Assembly: GCF_024320785.1 (NCBI RefSeq)
Contig: NZ_JANDBC010000001.1
Location: 454,617-518,616, forward strand
Direction: 5' to 3'
Source: Gracilimonas sediminicola
GTDB lineage: Bacteria; Bacteroidota; Rhodothermia; Balneolales; Balneolaceae
Length of the DNA stretch: 64,000 bases
The stretch's first letter is position 1, and each line of letters opens with the position of its first letter. The notes below the pieces were generated by a model. That model did not search any database and was not told the origin of the DNA. It saw only the letters and a program-made list of their open reading frames with translations. Shown piece after piece: positions 48,035 to 58,900 of the stretch. The position numbers and the translations under genes were made by a program.

Positions 48035-50911
48035 TTAGTTAGTATTTAATTTTCCCTCAACTTTAATCGAGTACCCATCCTCCGTATTGATAGTAATATC
48101 TGCGCCAATTCTTTTTGCTCGCATATCCATGTTACGTAATCCATGCCCGGTTTTCTTCGTGCCTTTACCGGAAGTACCATTATCGGCGATCAAAAATTCA
48201 AAATAGCCATTCTGGTTTTCCATTTTAATATCCACCCGATCTCCATTGGAATACTTGGCGATGTTGTTAACGGCTTCCTTAAAAATCAAATACACATTCT
48301 CTTTCACTGACACCGGAAGCTTGTTCTCCATATTCAGGTTATCAAAATCATAGTTCACCTGCATGTTTTTTGATTCCAGCGTATGAAGGATATAATCCTG
48401 CATGCGATCCGTCAAATCTCCGAGAGTGTCATTCCGTGCATCAATCGACCATACGATATCATCCAGGCTCGATACAATTTTCCGGCATTGCTTCCCAATC
48501 TGCTCCAACGATTTTTTGAATTCGGTATCTGCATCTCCGGCCTGAAGAAAGTCTGACTGGAGAGCTATCTCGGTTAAACTGGCACCTACATCGTCGTGTA
48601 AATCACTGGCAATACGAACTCTCATCCGCTCAATGTCTATCATTTTACGGGCCCGATAATAATTGTAGAAAAGCGATATGATACCGACCACCACAGCCAG
48701 CATCAATATCCAGAACCACCATTGCATCCAAAACGGGGCTGTGATTGTAAACTTAACTTTCTCAATATCCGGGCTCCAGGCTCCATTTATATTCCGGGCA
48801 TGCACCTGAAAAGTGTACTCCCCCGGTGGCAAGGAAGGGTATTTCACAGACCGGGCTGAAGTTTGCTGCCAGCCATTATCAATTCCGTTTAACTTATATT
48901 CATAGAGAATCTGATTCGGCGCGGTAAAGTTGAGCCCCGCATACTGAAACTCGATGTTATTCTCTTCATGAGAAAGCAAGAAGCGTTCATCCGGCCGGTA
49001 TTCCCTACCGGATACATTCACCCCAACAATATGGACTTTAGGAGGAACCTGATTTCCTTTATAGGCTTTTGGGTTGAACCGACTAAGTCCTTCTACCGTA
49101 CCGAACCAAAGGTATCCCTGCTCATCCTCATAGACGGCACCCAGGTTCAATTCATTCGCAATAAGCCCCTGTTCCTTATTCAATACCTTGAAAGCTTGCC
49201 GCTGTTCTTCAGGATCTCCGTTAAAGTATTCAGCAGCATCAAACCTGACCACTCCTTCCGTAGTACCGATCCAGTACAACCCATTTTCATTTTGGTGAAT
49301 GAAATAGCAAACACGGTCCGGCAATCCGTCGTCCTGGGTGATACTCTGAAATTTGAGGCCGTCAAACCAGGCAATGCCGCCAAAGGTAGACGCCCAAATT
49401 CTACCTTTGTCATCTTTCAAAAGATTCATGACTGCATTATTCGGAAGGCCTTCCTGGATGGCAAAACTTTGAAATTCGCCCTCTTTAAACCGGGTAATTC
49501 CCCCATAAGTAGCAATCCAGACCGAGCCATCATCCCCTTCAATAGAAATCAAAACGCGATTACTTGCCAGTCCATCATCTGAAGTAATTTGGAAAAACTC
49601 TCCGTTTCGGTAGTGGATGATGCCATCATCGTAGGTGCTGATCCAGTACGTCCCGTCCGAAGCCTCCATCACATTCCGAACTCTTGGATATGGAAACTCA
49701 CGGTCGCTGAATACCTTCAACCGGCCATCTTTTATATAAGCCAACCCTTCCCCCATTCCAATCCACATTCGTTCTTCGGAATCGGTAAAAAGAGTGTACA
49801 CCTGATTATCCGGCAGCCTGCTATTTACATTATGATCATTGAACGTCCCGTTTTCAAGAGAAGTGATGCCGCCGCCATAGGTTGCGATCCAAAACCTGTC
49901 AGCTCCGTCTTTAGCGAATGAAGTTACCAACTTGCTCGACAACCCATGTTCCACATCATAATTGGCAAAATAATTACCCAAAAATAGATTGACTCCCCCA
50001 CCGTATGATCCCAACCAGATGTTTCCTTCCAGGTCCAGCATCGATGAAAACATCATTTCTGTTGATAAGCCAGACTCAACCGTATAGTTTTGAAAGGCAT
50101 TTCCATCGTAAAAGCTCGCTCCTTCTTCGGTGCCCACCCAGATACCTCCATCTTCGGTAATTGAAAGTGTTTGTACAAGGTCGTTTACAAGTCCGTCTTC
50201 TTCATTCAGTTGGATGAACTGATCTCCTTCATATTTAATGAGTCCTCCCCTGCTGCCTACCCAAACTATGTTATTCTCATCAACTTTCAGGTCACGAATT
50301 CGCTGATTGGGTAAACCATCATCCTCTGTTATATTTACGAAGTTGCCATCCCGCAATATGGTGATACCCTCTCTTGTCGCGAACCAAATTTCACCGTTAT
50401 CACGCTCCGCTATAGCCCGGATGCGATTATCCACCATCCCGTTAGAAGTAGAGTATTGCGTCAATAGCTGGCCTTCGGAATACTGCCACACCCCGTTACC
50501 ATCTGTTCCAAACCAAAAATCTCCCAACCGGTCTTCATACATACTTATCACCGTCATATTCCGGAGGGATGAAAGTGCGGGAACCGAGTGAATACTATCG
50601 GCATGCCAGTAATTTACACCCGCTTCTGAACCAATCCAGATTTTACCTTCACTGTCTTTAAATAAAGAGCGGATCCGGCTGCTGTTGAGCCCATGTTCTT
50701 CAAAATAATTCTGAAACCGGATGCCGTCAAAACGATTCAGTCCGTAGCCTGTAGCCAGCCACACATACCCCTCATCATCCTGGGCAAGATCATAAACAAC
50801 CGATTCACTTAATCCTTCTTCAATCGAAAAAGTCCTGAATGGGTAGCGCTGGGCTTCCAGTAGTTCCGTAAAGCCTACTATAACTAAAACTATGAGTAAT
50901 AATCTTTTCAT
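48035..50911 (-). CDS. Two-component propeller sensor histidine kinase (HisKA_3 type)
   Basis: A 958-residue sensor. Signal peptide (1-20), then two seven-bladed beta propellers made of Reg_prop repeats (about 25-625, with many W[IVF]GT and DGLP/DDGL pieces), a Y_Y_Y immunoglobulin-like domain (about 660-720), one transmembrane span (about 728-750) and a cytoplasmic NarX/DegS-type kinase: His772 in ASDLHDDVGASL, N box KEAVNNIAKYS and G box GHGLRNM. The periplasmic part probably detects a carbohydrate or other extracellular ligand. The NarL-type regulator follows after 15 bases. Its targets may include the lipoprotein and FadL-like genes downstream. The signal is unknown. Confidence 0.95.
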   Translation of the reverse strand: MKRLLLIVLVIVGFTELLEAQRYPFRTFSIEEGLSESVVYDLAQDDEGYVWLATGYGLNRFDGIRFQNYFEEHGLNSSRIRSLFKDSEGKIWIGSEAGVNYWHADSIHSVPALSSLRNMTVISMYEDRLGDFWFGTDGNGVWQYSEGQLLTQYSTSNGMVDNRIRAIAERDNGEIWFATREGITILRDGNFVNITEDDGLPNQRIRDLKVDENNIVWVGSRGGLIKYEGDQFIQLNEEDGLVNDLVQTLSITEDGGIWVGTEEGASFYDGNAFQNYTVESGLSTEMMFSSMLDLEGNIWLGSYGGGVNLFLGNYFANYDVEHGLSSKLVTSFAKDGADRFWIATYGGGITSLENGTFNDHNVNSRLPDNQVYTLFTDSEERMWIGMGEGLAYIKDGRLKVFSDREFPYPRVRNVMEASDGTYWISTYDDGIIHYRNGEFFQITSDDGLASNRVLISIEGDDGSVWIATYGGITRFKEGEFQSFAIQEGLPNNAVMNLLKDDKGRIWASTFGGIAWFDGLKFQSITQDDGLPDRVCYFIHQNENGLYWIGTTEGVVRFDAAEYFNGDPEEQRQAFKVLNKEQGLIANELNLGAVYEDEQGYLWFGTVEGLSRFNPKAYKGNQVPPKVHIVGVNVSGREYRPDERFLLSHEENNIEFQYAGLNFTAPNQILYEYKLNGIDNGWQQTSARSVKYPSLPPGEYTFQVHARNINGAWSPDIEKVKFTITAPFWMQWWFWILMLAVVVGIISLFYNYYRARKMIDIERMRVRIASDLHDDVGASLTEIALQSDFLQAGDADTEFKKSLEQIGKQCRKIVSSLDDIVWSIDARNDTLGDLTDRMQDYILHTLESKNMQVNYDFDNLNMENKLPVSVKENVYLIFKEAVNNIAKYSNGDRVDIKMENQNGYFEFLIADNGTSGKGTKKTGHGLRNMDMRAKRIGADITINTEDGYSIKVEGKLNTN

Positions 50912-50962
50912 CGCAGTAAATGTAACGCAAACGATCGGAGATTAGTAGGCAGAAATGGTCGG

Positions 50963-51002
50963 ATATAAAAAAGTCCCGCACAAAAAAATCTGTGCGGGAC
51001 TT
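50963..51002 (-). terminator. Intrinsic terminator of the primary sigma factor gene
   Basis: On the minus strand a 12-bp perfect stem (51002-50991 with 50982-50971), an 8-base loop and a U run lie about 28 bases after the sigma stop codon. Confidence 0.93.
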
Positions 51003-51030
51003 ATATCTCACGAATAAAACTACCCGAATA

Positions 51031-51885
51031 TTATCCGAGATAGGCTCTTAATGCAGCGCTTCGGTTATGGTGTCGTAATTTACGAAGTGCTTTTTCTTTA
51101 ATCTGACGTACACGCTCACGGGTAAGGTCGAAGCGTTCTCCGATCTCCTCCAGTGTAAGGGAGTGCTCACGTCCAATTCCAAAATACAGTCGAATTACTT
51201 CCGCTTCACGGGTTGTCAGTTTTGAAAGTGCTCGTTCAATTTCCACTTTCAGAGATTCGCCCATCAGATCGAAATCAGGGTTTGGAATCTCTTCATTTTC
51301 AAGAACGTCTAACAGACGGTTATCTTCACCCTGAGCAAACGGCGCATCCATAGATAGATGTCGGCCCGAAATTTTCAATGTGTCAGCAACTTCGCCAACC
51401 GTCATTTCGAGGCTTTCCGCAAGCTCATGAGCGGAGGGAACGCGTTCATATTCCTGCTCCAGTTTAGAAAGCTCTTTACCAATTTTATTAAGGGCACCCA
51501 CACGGTTTAGCGGCAAACGAACGATACGGGACTGCTCGGCTAAAGCCTGCAGAATAGACTGACGAATCCACCATACAGCATAAGAAATGAATTTAAAACC
51601 ACGGGTTTCGTCAAATCGCTTGGCTGCTTTAATCAAACCAAGGTTTCCTTCGTTGATCAAATCACCGAGAGAAAGGCCCTGATTCTGATATTGTTTTGCT
51701 ACTGAAACTACGAATCGAAGGTTTGCTTTGGTAAGGTCTTCGAGTGCTCTCTGACTCCCTTTCTGAATTTCTTTGGCCAGCCGGACTTCATCATCCGGGG
51801 TAATTAGTTTCTCTTTTCCAATTTCGTGCAGATACCGATCTAATGACTCTGACTCGCGGGTAGAGATTCCAGAACTTTTTGCCAC
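51031..51885 (-). CDS. rpoD: RNA polymerase primary sigma factor (RpoD/SigA), short Bacteroidota type
   Basis: A 284-residue group 1 sigma factor. Region 1.2 is [15 protein letters not shown] near 15-29; region 2 contains [20 protein letters not shown], the RpoD box and [14 protein letters not shown]; region 3 and region 4 follow, ending in the helix-turn-helix [20 protein letters not shown]. Region 1.1 and the non-conserved insertion of proteobacterial RpoD are absent, as is usual for the primary sigma of Bacteroidota and relatives. It recognises the phylum-specific promoter (TAnnTTTG type). The start is GTG at 51885. It is monocistronic with a long 302-base upstream region and a strong terminator. 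Confidence 0.96.
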   Translation of the reverse strand: MAKSSGISTRESESLDRYLHEIGKEKLITPDDEVRLAKEIQKGSQRALEDLTKANLRFVVSVAKQYQNQGLSLGDLINEGNLGLIKAAKRFDETRGFKFISYAVWWIRQSILQALAEQSRIVRLPLNRVGALNKIGKELSKLEQEYERVPSAHELAESLEMTVGEVADTLKISGRHLSMDAPFAQGEDNRLLDVLENEEIPNPDFDLMGESLKVEIERALSKLTTREAEVIRLYFGIGREHSLTLEEIGERFDLTRERVRQIKEKALRKLRHHNRSAALRAYLG

Positions 51886-52187
51886 TGTAAATACCGTTTA
51901 ATGAATGTTTGCGTACGCTAATGCGCAGATGATATGTGTTATAAGCTTTGTGTAAACACGCGTGAAAAGCTTAAATATTGCGTCTGCGACTTCATGAATT
52001 CTACAATTGAACAATATACGAAATTCTCGCTGAATATTAAATGGATGCAGCAGTATTATCATCCTCTAATTAAATCAGACAAATGATTTCCCGGGAAAAT
52101 CATGCTCAGCACTAAAGAACTAAACTACATTGCAGGCAATAATGAAGAAGGTATCTTCTCCAGATTATTTGCCTTTGCTCTTCCTAT
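51886..52187. other. Intergenic region upstream of the primary sigma gene
   Basis: These 302 bases hold the promoter region of rpoD (reading left) and the 3' end of the small PID-CTERM-like gene. The only clear structure is a near-perfect palindrome at 52083-52103 (ATGATTTCCC with GGGAAAATCAT, one extra base). No coding sequence is supported on either strand. Confidence 0.5.
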
Positions 52188-52376
52188 TTACTTTTCGTTT
52201 TTACCTTCGCGCAACTTTTTCCACGCATAAGCACCACCGGCGGCAGCCAGTAAACCGAGACCGCCATCGATTGGTGCCTGACTGGGAGCTCCGGGAAGAC
52301 CGGGTTGGGCCAGAAGGAGAGTTGTGCTAATTATAATGATGACTATAGCGAGAATAAGAATAAGTAATGTTTTCAT
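52188..52376 (-). CDS. Small PID-CTERM-like protein (signal peptide plus sorting tail)
   Basis: A 62-residue protein made of two parts. Residues 1-24 are a very hydrophobic signal peptide ending LLLAQ. The rest is a short Pro-rich piece (PGLPGAPSQ), then APIDGGLGLLAAAGGAYAW and a basic tail KKLREGKNEK. The P-I-D motif, the hydrophobic helix with small residues and the basic end match what I recall of the PID-CTERM sorting signal of Bacteroidota. After signal cleavage only about 10 residues remain outside the tail, so there is practically no cargo domain. It lies 93 bases downstream of the GLUG/LamG surface protein gene on the same strand. The processing enzyme is not in the window. Confidence 0.65.
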   Translation of the reverse strand: MKTLLILILAIVIIIISTTLLLAQPGLPGAPSQAPIDGGLGLLAAAGGAYAWKKLREGKNEK

Positions 52377-52469
52377 GGCGATAGTTTTTTGTGCACTCAG
52401 CTATCAGAGTTCAGCTTTCGGTTTGTTTCGATATCGTACAAACTGAAAGCTGAGAACTGAGGCTATAGG

Positions 52470-55400
52470 CTACTTTATTAAAGTTAATTTTTTAGTGATA
52501 ACGGAATTTCCCGCCCGTAGCTGATAGATATACATCCCGGAGGCAAGATTACGAGCATTAAAGGATACCTGGTGATACCCCGCCCCCATTCTACCATCAA
52601 TAAGGGCAGCCACTTCTCTCCCGAGAATATCGAACACTTTCAGGCTTACAACACTGCTCACAGGTAACTGATACCTGATCACAGTAGAGGGGTTAAAGGG
52701 GTTCGGGTAGTTTTGATCCAACCCAAAGGTCTTGGGGAGGTTATCATCCTGTTCGTTGGATACTATTTCTCCGTAGCTCAGAGTGAGGATGAAACGGGGA
52801 ACCTCTCCTTTCTTAGCTTTCATCACTGATGGTACAGATAATACCCTATGTTCAGGCTCCAGAGATATATTTTCTGAAGCTGAAGTTTTGGCTTGTTTGT
52901 TGATGTAGAAGTGGTAGGTACCGTGTCCTTCCAGGGGTATGGTCTCACCTGTATTTTCATCCGTGATGAAAACCTTCAGTCCCTCCGGCAATGCGGTACT
53001 AATCCAGCTGAGATCAAATTCACCAAAAAGAGTTGAACCCTTAAAGCTAAGCGGTATTTCCAGTATTCCATCAAAATCGGATGGTACCGCATTGATGTCC
53101 AGCGCGGAACCACTTCCTAACTGGGTAAATAAAGAGAGATACTCTCCATTCAGTGATTGGAGTTTCCACGCGTCCAACCGATCTTTGGTAATTTGTGCCT
53201 GCTCACTAAACATCACAATAGTTGAATTTCGCATTGCTCCGTTTTTAATTGTGAACTGCAATTCTGATACGGTTGGTTTCTTTCTTAAAATTCCTCCTGA
53301 AGCTCGAATATTATCAGAAAATGTAATGGCGGGACCAGTTGAATTTGCTTTCACCCAAAATCCCTGCCATGGAGCAATTTCTCCAACGCCAAAAGTCCCT
53401 GTTGTACCATTCCAACTGAGGTAATCACCAGCGCCGCCATTTGCGGAGTCACTCCATACATAAAAGGAAGCATCCAGATTAGTTTGTGCCCATCCGGAAG
53501 GAGCATCCCAATCGATTGTAGCACCGTAAGGATTTCCCATCAGGTTCCAGCCATCATTCTCCTCCTCACCGGTATCAGTGAAAGAAAGTGCCGGACTTAT
53601 ATTTCCGCTTTGTTGAGTGCTGTCGGTCCAAATCATTTTCGGGAAGCCATCTCCGGCACCATCGAAATCGTCATCATCAAAAATATATATCAAAAAACCT
53701 GTCCCGGCAGCCGGTTCCTCACTCGAATTGGTTAGAGCAGTAAATGATTTTGAAGATTCATCCCAGGTGTACACATTAGGAGTTCCTCCTGAATAATCAG
53801 CCCCTGTAAATCCCTGGGTCCAGAGTGTGTCCAGTAGTTCGCCATAACTTACCCCCGAAGCAGGAACCGTCATCATCCGCCAGCCTTCATCTCCGGCAAT
53901 AAAAGTTCCGTATGGATGAGCATCACTTTCCCAGGTGGCACTTCCGTTTAAAGATGCTACATGCTGATTGGCAGATTCATCAAGGGCAAGAGTACCCTCT
54001 CCTTCATCAAAAGGTAAATACGCGAGCAGCCCTTCTTCATCTCCACTGAGCTTTTGAAACATATTTTGCTGAATCTCATTTTGTGAGAGGGCAACATTCC
54101 AGATACGGACTTCGTCCATTTTACCATCCAGATTTTGGTTATGGTCCCCTATCCGAATAGAGTTGGTGTTGTTGGTAATTGTACCGGTATTATTCCCTTG
54201 TTGCTGGCTTGTAACATCTTTCCCATCTATATAGATCTTTACGTCAGTACCGTCATAAGTGGTGGACAGATGGAACCACTTACTGGTTGGTGGAATTGTC
54301 AGGGATACCCCCGACCTGGCTCCTGAAGCTGTAAATACAGAACTCAGAAATGCATTTGAAGAACTGAAATACTCCAGATACCAGCCAGTGCTACCCACAT
54401 TTTTACTAAAGAATCCCTGCCTTGCTGTTGAGTTTAAATAAACCCATGCTTCTAAGGTGATTTCATCAAGATCGTCAAAATCATCCGAATGGGGGACTTC
54501 AACATAATCGGTTGAGGCACCACCAAAACTAATGGATCGTCCGGTAACGCTCGGTGTGGCTCCTCCGGGTTTAACAGAGGGGAGAATATCTCTTAAGAAC
54601 GGAAAGGAAAAGTCTTCATCAATCAGCCATATATCGGTAAAATCAAATCCTGAAAAAGAAGCCTCCTGCTTCATCTCTGTACCGGAAAGATCTGTTCCTA
54701 TTCCGTTGTCATCACTTCCCGAATCAGTATCCCAAAAACCGGATGTTATGGTACCGGAGTTACTTCCGCTAAATCCACCGGTATTCGTAGTTCCCGTTAC
54801 GGTACCGGCAGCGTAACTATTGGTAATCGTACTTTGATTTGCGCCTGTTAACCCTCCGGTTCTGTCTGCGCCGTTTACATTACCTGTGGCATAGCTATTG
54901 GCAATCGGACTGGAATTCTGCCCAACTAAACCACCCACGTCATCTGTATCTCCGGTTACATCCCCCAAAGCATAATTAACAGCAGATGAGTCCCCCACAT
55001 GGGTTCCTACTAAACCGCCTATATTTGAAGGCCCTGAGACAGTAGCATTCGCATAATTGTAGAAAAAAGCACCTGAATCTTCATTTAAGCCTATCAACCC
55101 GCCTGCTGTGGCAGTTTCACACGAAACCTCTCCTGTTACAAAACTGTGCATAACAGAACCTCCATTTCGGCCTACCAGACCACCAACCTGGCTGTTACCA
55201 TCAACCGTACCTTTAAAAGAACTATTCAAAACAGAACCCAGGCTCTGCCCGGCCAAACCGCCAACTGAAGATCCACCGAATGGGGATCCGGAGCCGTAAA
55301 CCTCTCCTGTTACTATGCTGTTCGATACAGCCCCCCCGTTATTATATCCAACCAGACCGCCAGTCCTGGTATTTCCCGTTATATTAACATCTTTAAGATG

Positions 55401-55784
55401 CAGCCCGGTTAACACTCCGGAAGCCCCCACGTTGCCAAACAGACCAATTTCTTCTTCGTCAGGCCGGTTTATATATATTCCTGTGATGCTGTAGTTTTGC
55501 CCGTCAAATGAACCAGTAAATTCATTTGCTGCATTGCCGATAGGGCTGAACCCAGTAGTATCTTCTTCCCATGATATACCTGAAGCGTCGATATTGGTGT
55601 TCTGCAGGTAGTATTTGTCCCATTGTGCGGAACTCTGAGTAACCCAGTATAAATTATCGAGGCTGGAAATCAGGTAAGGGTCTTCACTTGTTCCGCTCCC
55701 TGAAGGTTCGGTTGCTGTTTGAGCAAACAAGGCCGATGAGCTTACCATAAAGAGTGGAATCAAAAAGAGTATTTGAGCTTTCAT
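52470..55784 (-). CDS. Large surface protein: GLUG repeats, LamG domain, type IX sorting domain
   Basis: A 1104-residue secreted protein. Signal peptide (1-21), then about eight GLUG-type repeats (120-350) with the GGLVGxN pattern (GGLVGYN, GGLVGRN, GGLIGLN, GGLVGQN, GGFSGSN and others), a LamG/concanavalin-like domain (about 420-615, with DEVRIWNVALSQNEI), a linker domain, and a C-terminal type IX secretion sorting domain of about 80 residues (DQNYPNPFNPSTVIRYQLP ... GMYIYQLRAG ... KKLTLIK). It should be exported by the type IX system and attached or released at the surface, probably as adhesin or glycan binder. It is divergent from the hybrid regulator at 55915, which may control it. No enzyme motif is visible. 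Confidence 0.9.
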   Translation of the reverse strand: MKAQILFLIPLFMVSSSALFAQTATEPSGSGTSEDPYLISSLDNLYWVTQSSAQWDKYYLQNTNIDASGISWEEDTTGFSPIGNAANEFTGSFDGQNYSITGIYINRPDEEEIGLFGNVGASGVLTGLHLKDVNITGNTRTGGLVGYNNGGAVSNSIVTGEVYGSGSPFGGSSVGGLAGQSLGSVLNSSFKGTVDGNSQVGGLVGRNGGSVMHSFVTGEVSCETATAGGLIGLNEDSGAFFYNYANATVSGPSNIGGLVGTHVGDSSAVNYALGDVTGDTDDVGGLVGQNSSPIANSYATGNVNGADRTGGLTGANQSTITNSYAAGTVTGTTNTGGFSGSNSGTITSGFWDTDSGSDDNGIGTDLSGTEMKQEASFSGFDFTDIWLIDEDFSFPFLRDILPSVKPGGATPSVTGRSISFGGASTDYVEVPHSDDFDDLDEITLEAWVYLNSTARQGFFSKNVGSTGWYLEYFSSSNAFLSSVFTASGARSGVSLTIPPTSKWFHLSTTYDGTDVKIYIDGKDVTSQQQGNNTGTITNNTNSIRIGDHNQNLDGKMDEVRIWNVALSQNEIQQNMFQKLSGDEEGLLAYLPFDEGEGTLALDESANQHVASLNGSATWESDAHPYGTFIAGDEGWRMMTVPASGVSYGELLDTLWTQGFTGADYSGGTPNVYTWDESSKSFTALTNSSEEPAAGTGFLIYIFDDDDFDGAGDGFPKMIWTDSTQQSGNISPALSFTDTGEEENDGWNLMGNPYGATIDWDAPSGWAQTNLDASFYVWSDSANGGAGDYLSWNGTTGTFGVGEIAPWQGFWVKANSTGPAITFSDNIRASGGILRKKPTVSELQFTIKNGAMRNSTIVMFSEQAQITKDRLDAWKLQSLNGEYLSLFTQLGSGSALDINAVPSDFDGILEIPLSFKGSTLFGEFDLSWISTALPEGLKVFITDENTGETIPLEGHGTYHFYINKQAKTSASENISLEPEHRVLSVPSVMKAKKGEVPRFILTLSYGEIVSNEQDDNLPKTFGLDQNYPNPFNPSTVIRYQLPVSSVVSLKVFDILGREVAALIDGRMGAGYHQVSFNARNLASGMYIYQLRAGNSVITKKLTLIK

Positions 55785-55914
55785 AAAATTAACCCGGATT
55801 TGTAGAACTTGCGGTTTAACACCTGTTTCCAGATTAGTCGAATATATCTTTGAATACGTCTTAGAAATCTTTAAAATCGTTTAAATCGTTATTTAAAAAA
55901 GTCTCAGGAGTATC

Positions 55915-58900
55915 TTGCATTCACTTTTGCTCTCCTTGCTTTTACTTACCCAGCCTTCCACTGATTCCATTAGAACCGGAGCTGCTGAATACCTGGTTCG
56001 ACATTACGATATTGAAGACGGCCTTCCTGTGAACTCAGTGAACGGTATGGTGCAGGATGATGACGGGTATCTTTACTTTTCCACTTACGATGGCCTGGTC
56101 CGTTACGATGGGTACGAATTCAAAGTGTACAATTCCGGGAATACAGAAGGGCTTGCGATAAACCGGATAGCCGGGATACTTAAATCTCAAGATAATTCCA
56201 TCTGGCTGTTTAACGAAGACCAGTCGATAACTTTAAAATCGGGGAACTCTTTCAGAACTTTTCTTTCTCCGGAAATTCCCGGTAAAGCGCATCGTATCAT
56301 TGAAGGAACGGATGGACAAATCTGGGTATCGGGAATGGAAGGAGTGGCTTTTTTCAATAAAAAAAAGTCCGTTTTTAAAAAAATTGAAGCTTCCCTTCTT
56401 CAATCTAATTCGGAGTTGATTGGCGCAGGCATAAACGGCGGCATCTTTGTTTTAAACGATTCCGGACTGGTTTTCTTCAAAAATAATACCCCGTCATTAC
56501 TGCTTAATGTCGTTGACTATCCCATACTTGATTTAGACATCAGACAAATAAAACAATTTGAAGAAAGCATTGTCTGGTTGGTGGGGGTGGGAACCATTCT
56601 CAGATACAATACGGAAACTAAGGAAGTAGCCCTGATTAGTGTACCTGAAGGTGGTACTGAGATTGCATTTTGGGATATTGCTCTACAAGCGAATGGCGAC
56701 TACATTCTTTCTGCAACTAACGGATTATATACCCTGAACCCGCTAACTCTTATAATCCAAAAAATGCCTGTTTCCATAAATTCCGGAATTGTTCGCTCAA
56801 ATCTTATATATACTGGTGGGGCCGGAGAGGAAGTTTTAATCGGTGATGATGAAGTAATTATTGGAGGGAAAACCATCCTCCGGGCACCCTCTCTGAAATT
56901 CGGTTTTAACGACCGTGAAGGCTCGCTCTGGATAGGTTCTGAAACAAACGGACTTTACCAGATTAGAAAAAGCAGCTTTATCAATCTCAACTCCTCAGAG
57001 ATTCCCGGGCTCAATAATATATACTCGATCATCCAGGACAGAAGCGGCTCTTACTGGGCTTGTGGAATAAGCGGCGGGATTGTGAGAATTTCTAAATCCG
57101 GGGTTACTAACTGGAATAGCTCTAACAGTACGCTCAGAAGTAATTTATGCAAATTCCTATATGAAGATGATGATGGTAATGTTTATGCCGGACTTAGTGA
57201 TCATCTGATTTGGAAATTTACAAATGGAAACTGGCTTGAGCCGGAAGATTTTGGTGGATTACCTTCTGATAAATTAGTGGATCCTGAAGCCATGCATCGT
57301 TTGGGCAGAAATCTTCTAATCGGAAATTACCAATCGATGCTAATAAGTGGCAATGGCAGCCTCCGTTATTTCGATGATTCTCAGCCACAGGAGCTGGCAA
57401 GAATTCAGGTGTTCGCAGAAAACAGCAAGAATATCATTTTTGTAGGTACCGCCGGGACCGGCCTGAGCCGTATTGAAGGCAACTCATTTATCAACTATTC
57501 TACAAAAGACGGAGTGCTTAACAGCAACATAATCAGGGATATTTTTCTTCAATCGGATGATACACTTTGGATTGCCACAGAAAATCTTGGTTTGAACAGG
57601 CTTGTACTTAATGAAAAGGGAACTGTTCTCTCTTCAGCAAGCATCACCACCTCAGAAGGACTTACCCACAATTCTCTTCATCGCATTATCGAAGATCCAT
57701 TTGGAAATTTTTGGATCAGTTCGAACGGAGGAATTATGCGCATCCCAAAAAAGGCGTTGAATGATTTTGCGGACGGCTCCCTTACAAAACTTCCCGTTCT
57801 GAGTTTTGACGAGCGAGACGGGATGATCAACCGGGAAGCAAATGGCGGGGTACAGTCCGCGGGAATTCTTACTTCGGATAATAAACTGTGGTTCCCTAAC
57901 CAGCGTGGCATCACCATCATAGATCCGGCCGATTTTACTGTCGAACAAAACCTGGATACTCCCACTCCGGTTCTTGAATCCGTTGAACTGGAAAACGGGG
58001 AATTATTCGTTGCCGGGCAACCTGAAATTGCTATCCCTTCCGGGGAAAGAAACCTAAGAATAAATTTCGCAGCCCCTAATTTTACTTACCAGGAACGGGT
58101 TCAGTTCAGTTATAAACTGCAAGGCGTAAACAATAGCTGGCAATCGGCAGATCAGTCTAAACAGGCCGTTTTTACGGGAATCCCTCCCGGTGCACACACC
58201 TTTACCGTCAGGGCCGATTTCATTGGGGGGGAACCGGTGGAAACATCCGCTTTAATCATGATTCCTCATTTCTTTTATGAAACCGGATGGTTTGCCCTCC
58301 TTATTGTTTTCTCAGGAATAGGTTTGGTTATCGGTTTTTTTAGAATCAGGGTGAGGAGCCTCAAAGAGCGGGAGGCTAAACTTCAGGTTCGGGTTGATGA
58401 ACAAACCGAGGCGCTTAAACTCGCTGCGGAACAAAAGAACCGATTTTTTACAGGTATCACCCATGAACTCAAAACCCCGCTATCTCTTATTGTCGGGCCA
58501 CTTGATGATATTCTGAACCTTAAGGAATCAATTGATCATGAAAAACTGGGACACCGGTTATCCCTGATGCAACGAAACGGACTCAGGCTGCAAAACCTGG
58601 TGGAACAAATTCTGAATGTTTCGAAACTGAATGCAGATGCCATTAAACTGAATATGCAGCCGGTTGACGTTGTTATGTTCACCCAACAAATATTGGGGCA
58701 GTTCCAATCAAAAATGGATCAGGAGGAAATCATACTGAATATCAAAGCGGCCCCACTCTCAGAAAATATCTATATAGATAAAGAAGCCTGGGAGAGAATC
58801 GTTATTAACCTGATGAGCAATGCGATTAAATTCTCTCCAAAAGGAGCAACCATTTCTCTGAGTGTTGAAGAAAACGAGGAGAAAGTAACATTCGGAATTA

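Noticed and set aside
52130-52330. Plus-strand small frame overlapping the PID-CTERM-like gene
   Set aside because: It is the antisense of the better supported minus-strand gene, which has signal peptide and sorting tail.
54740-55400. Regular repeat pattern that could suggest a CRISPR array
   Set aside because: The repeats are the coding sequence of the GLUG motifs, in frame and diverged, without identical direct repeats or spacers.
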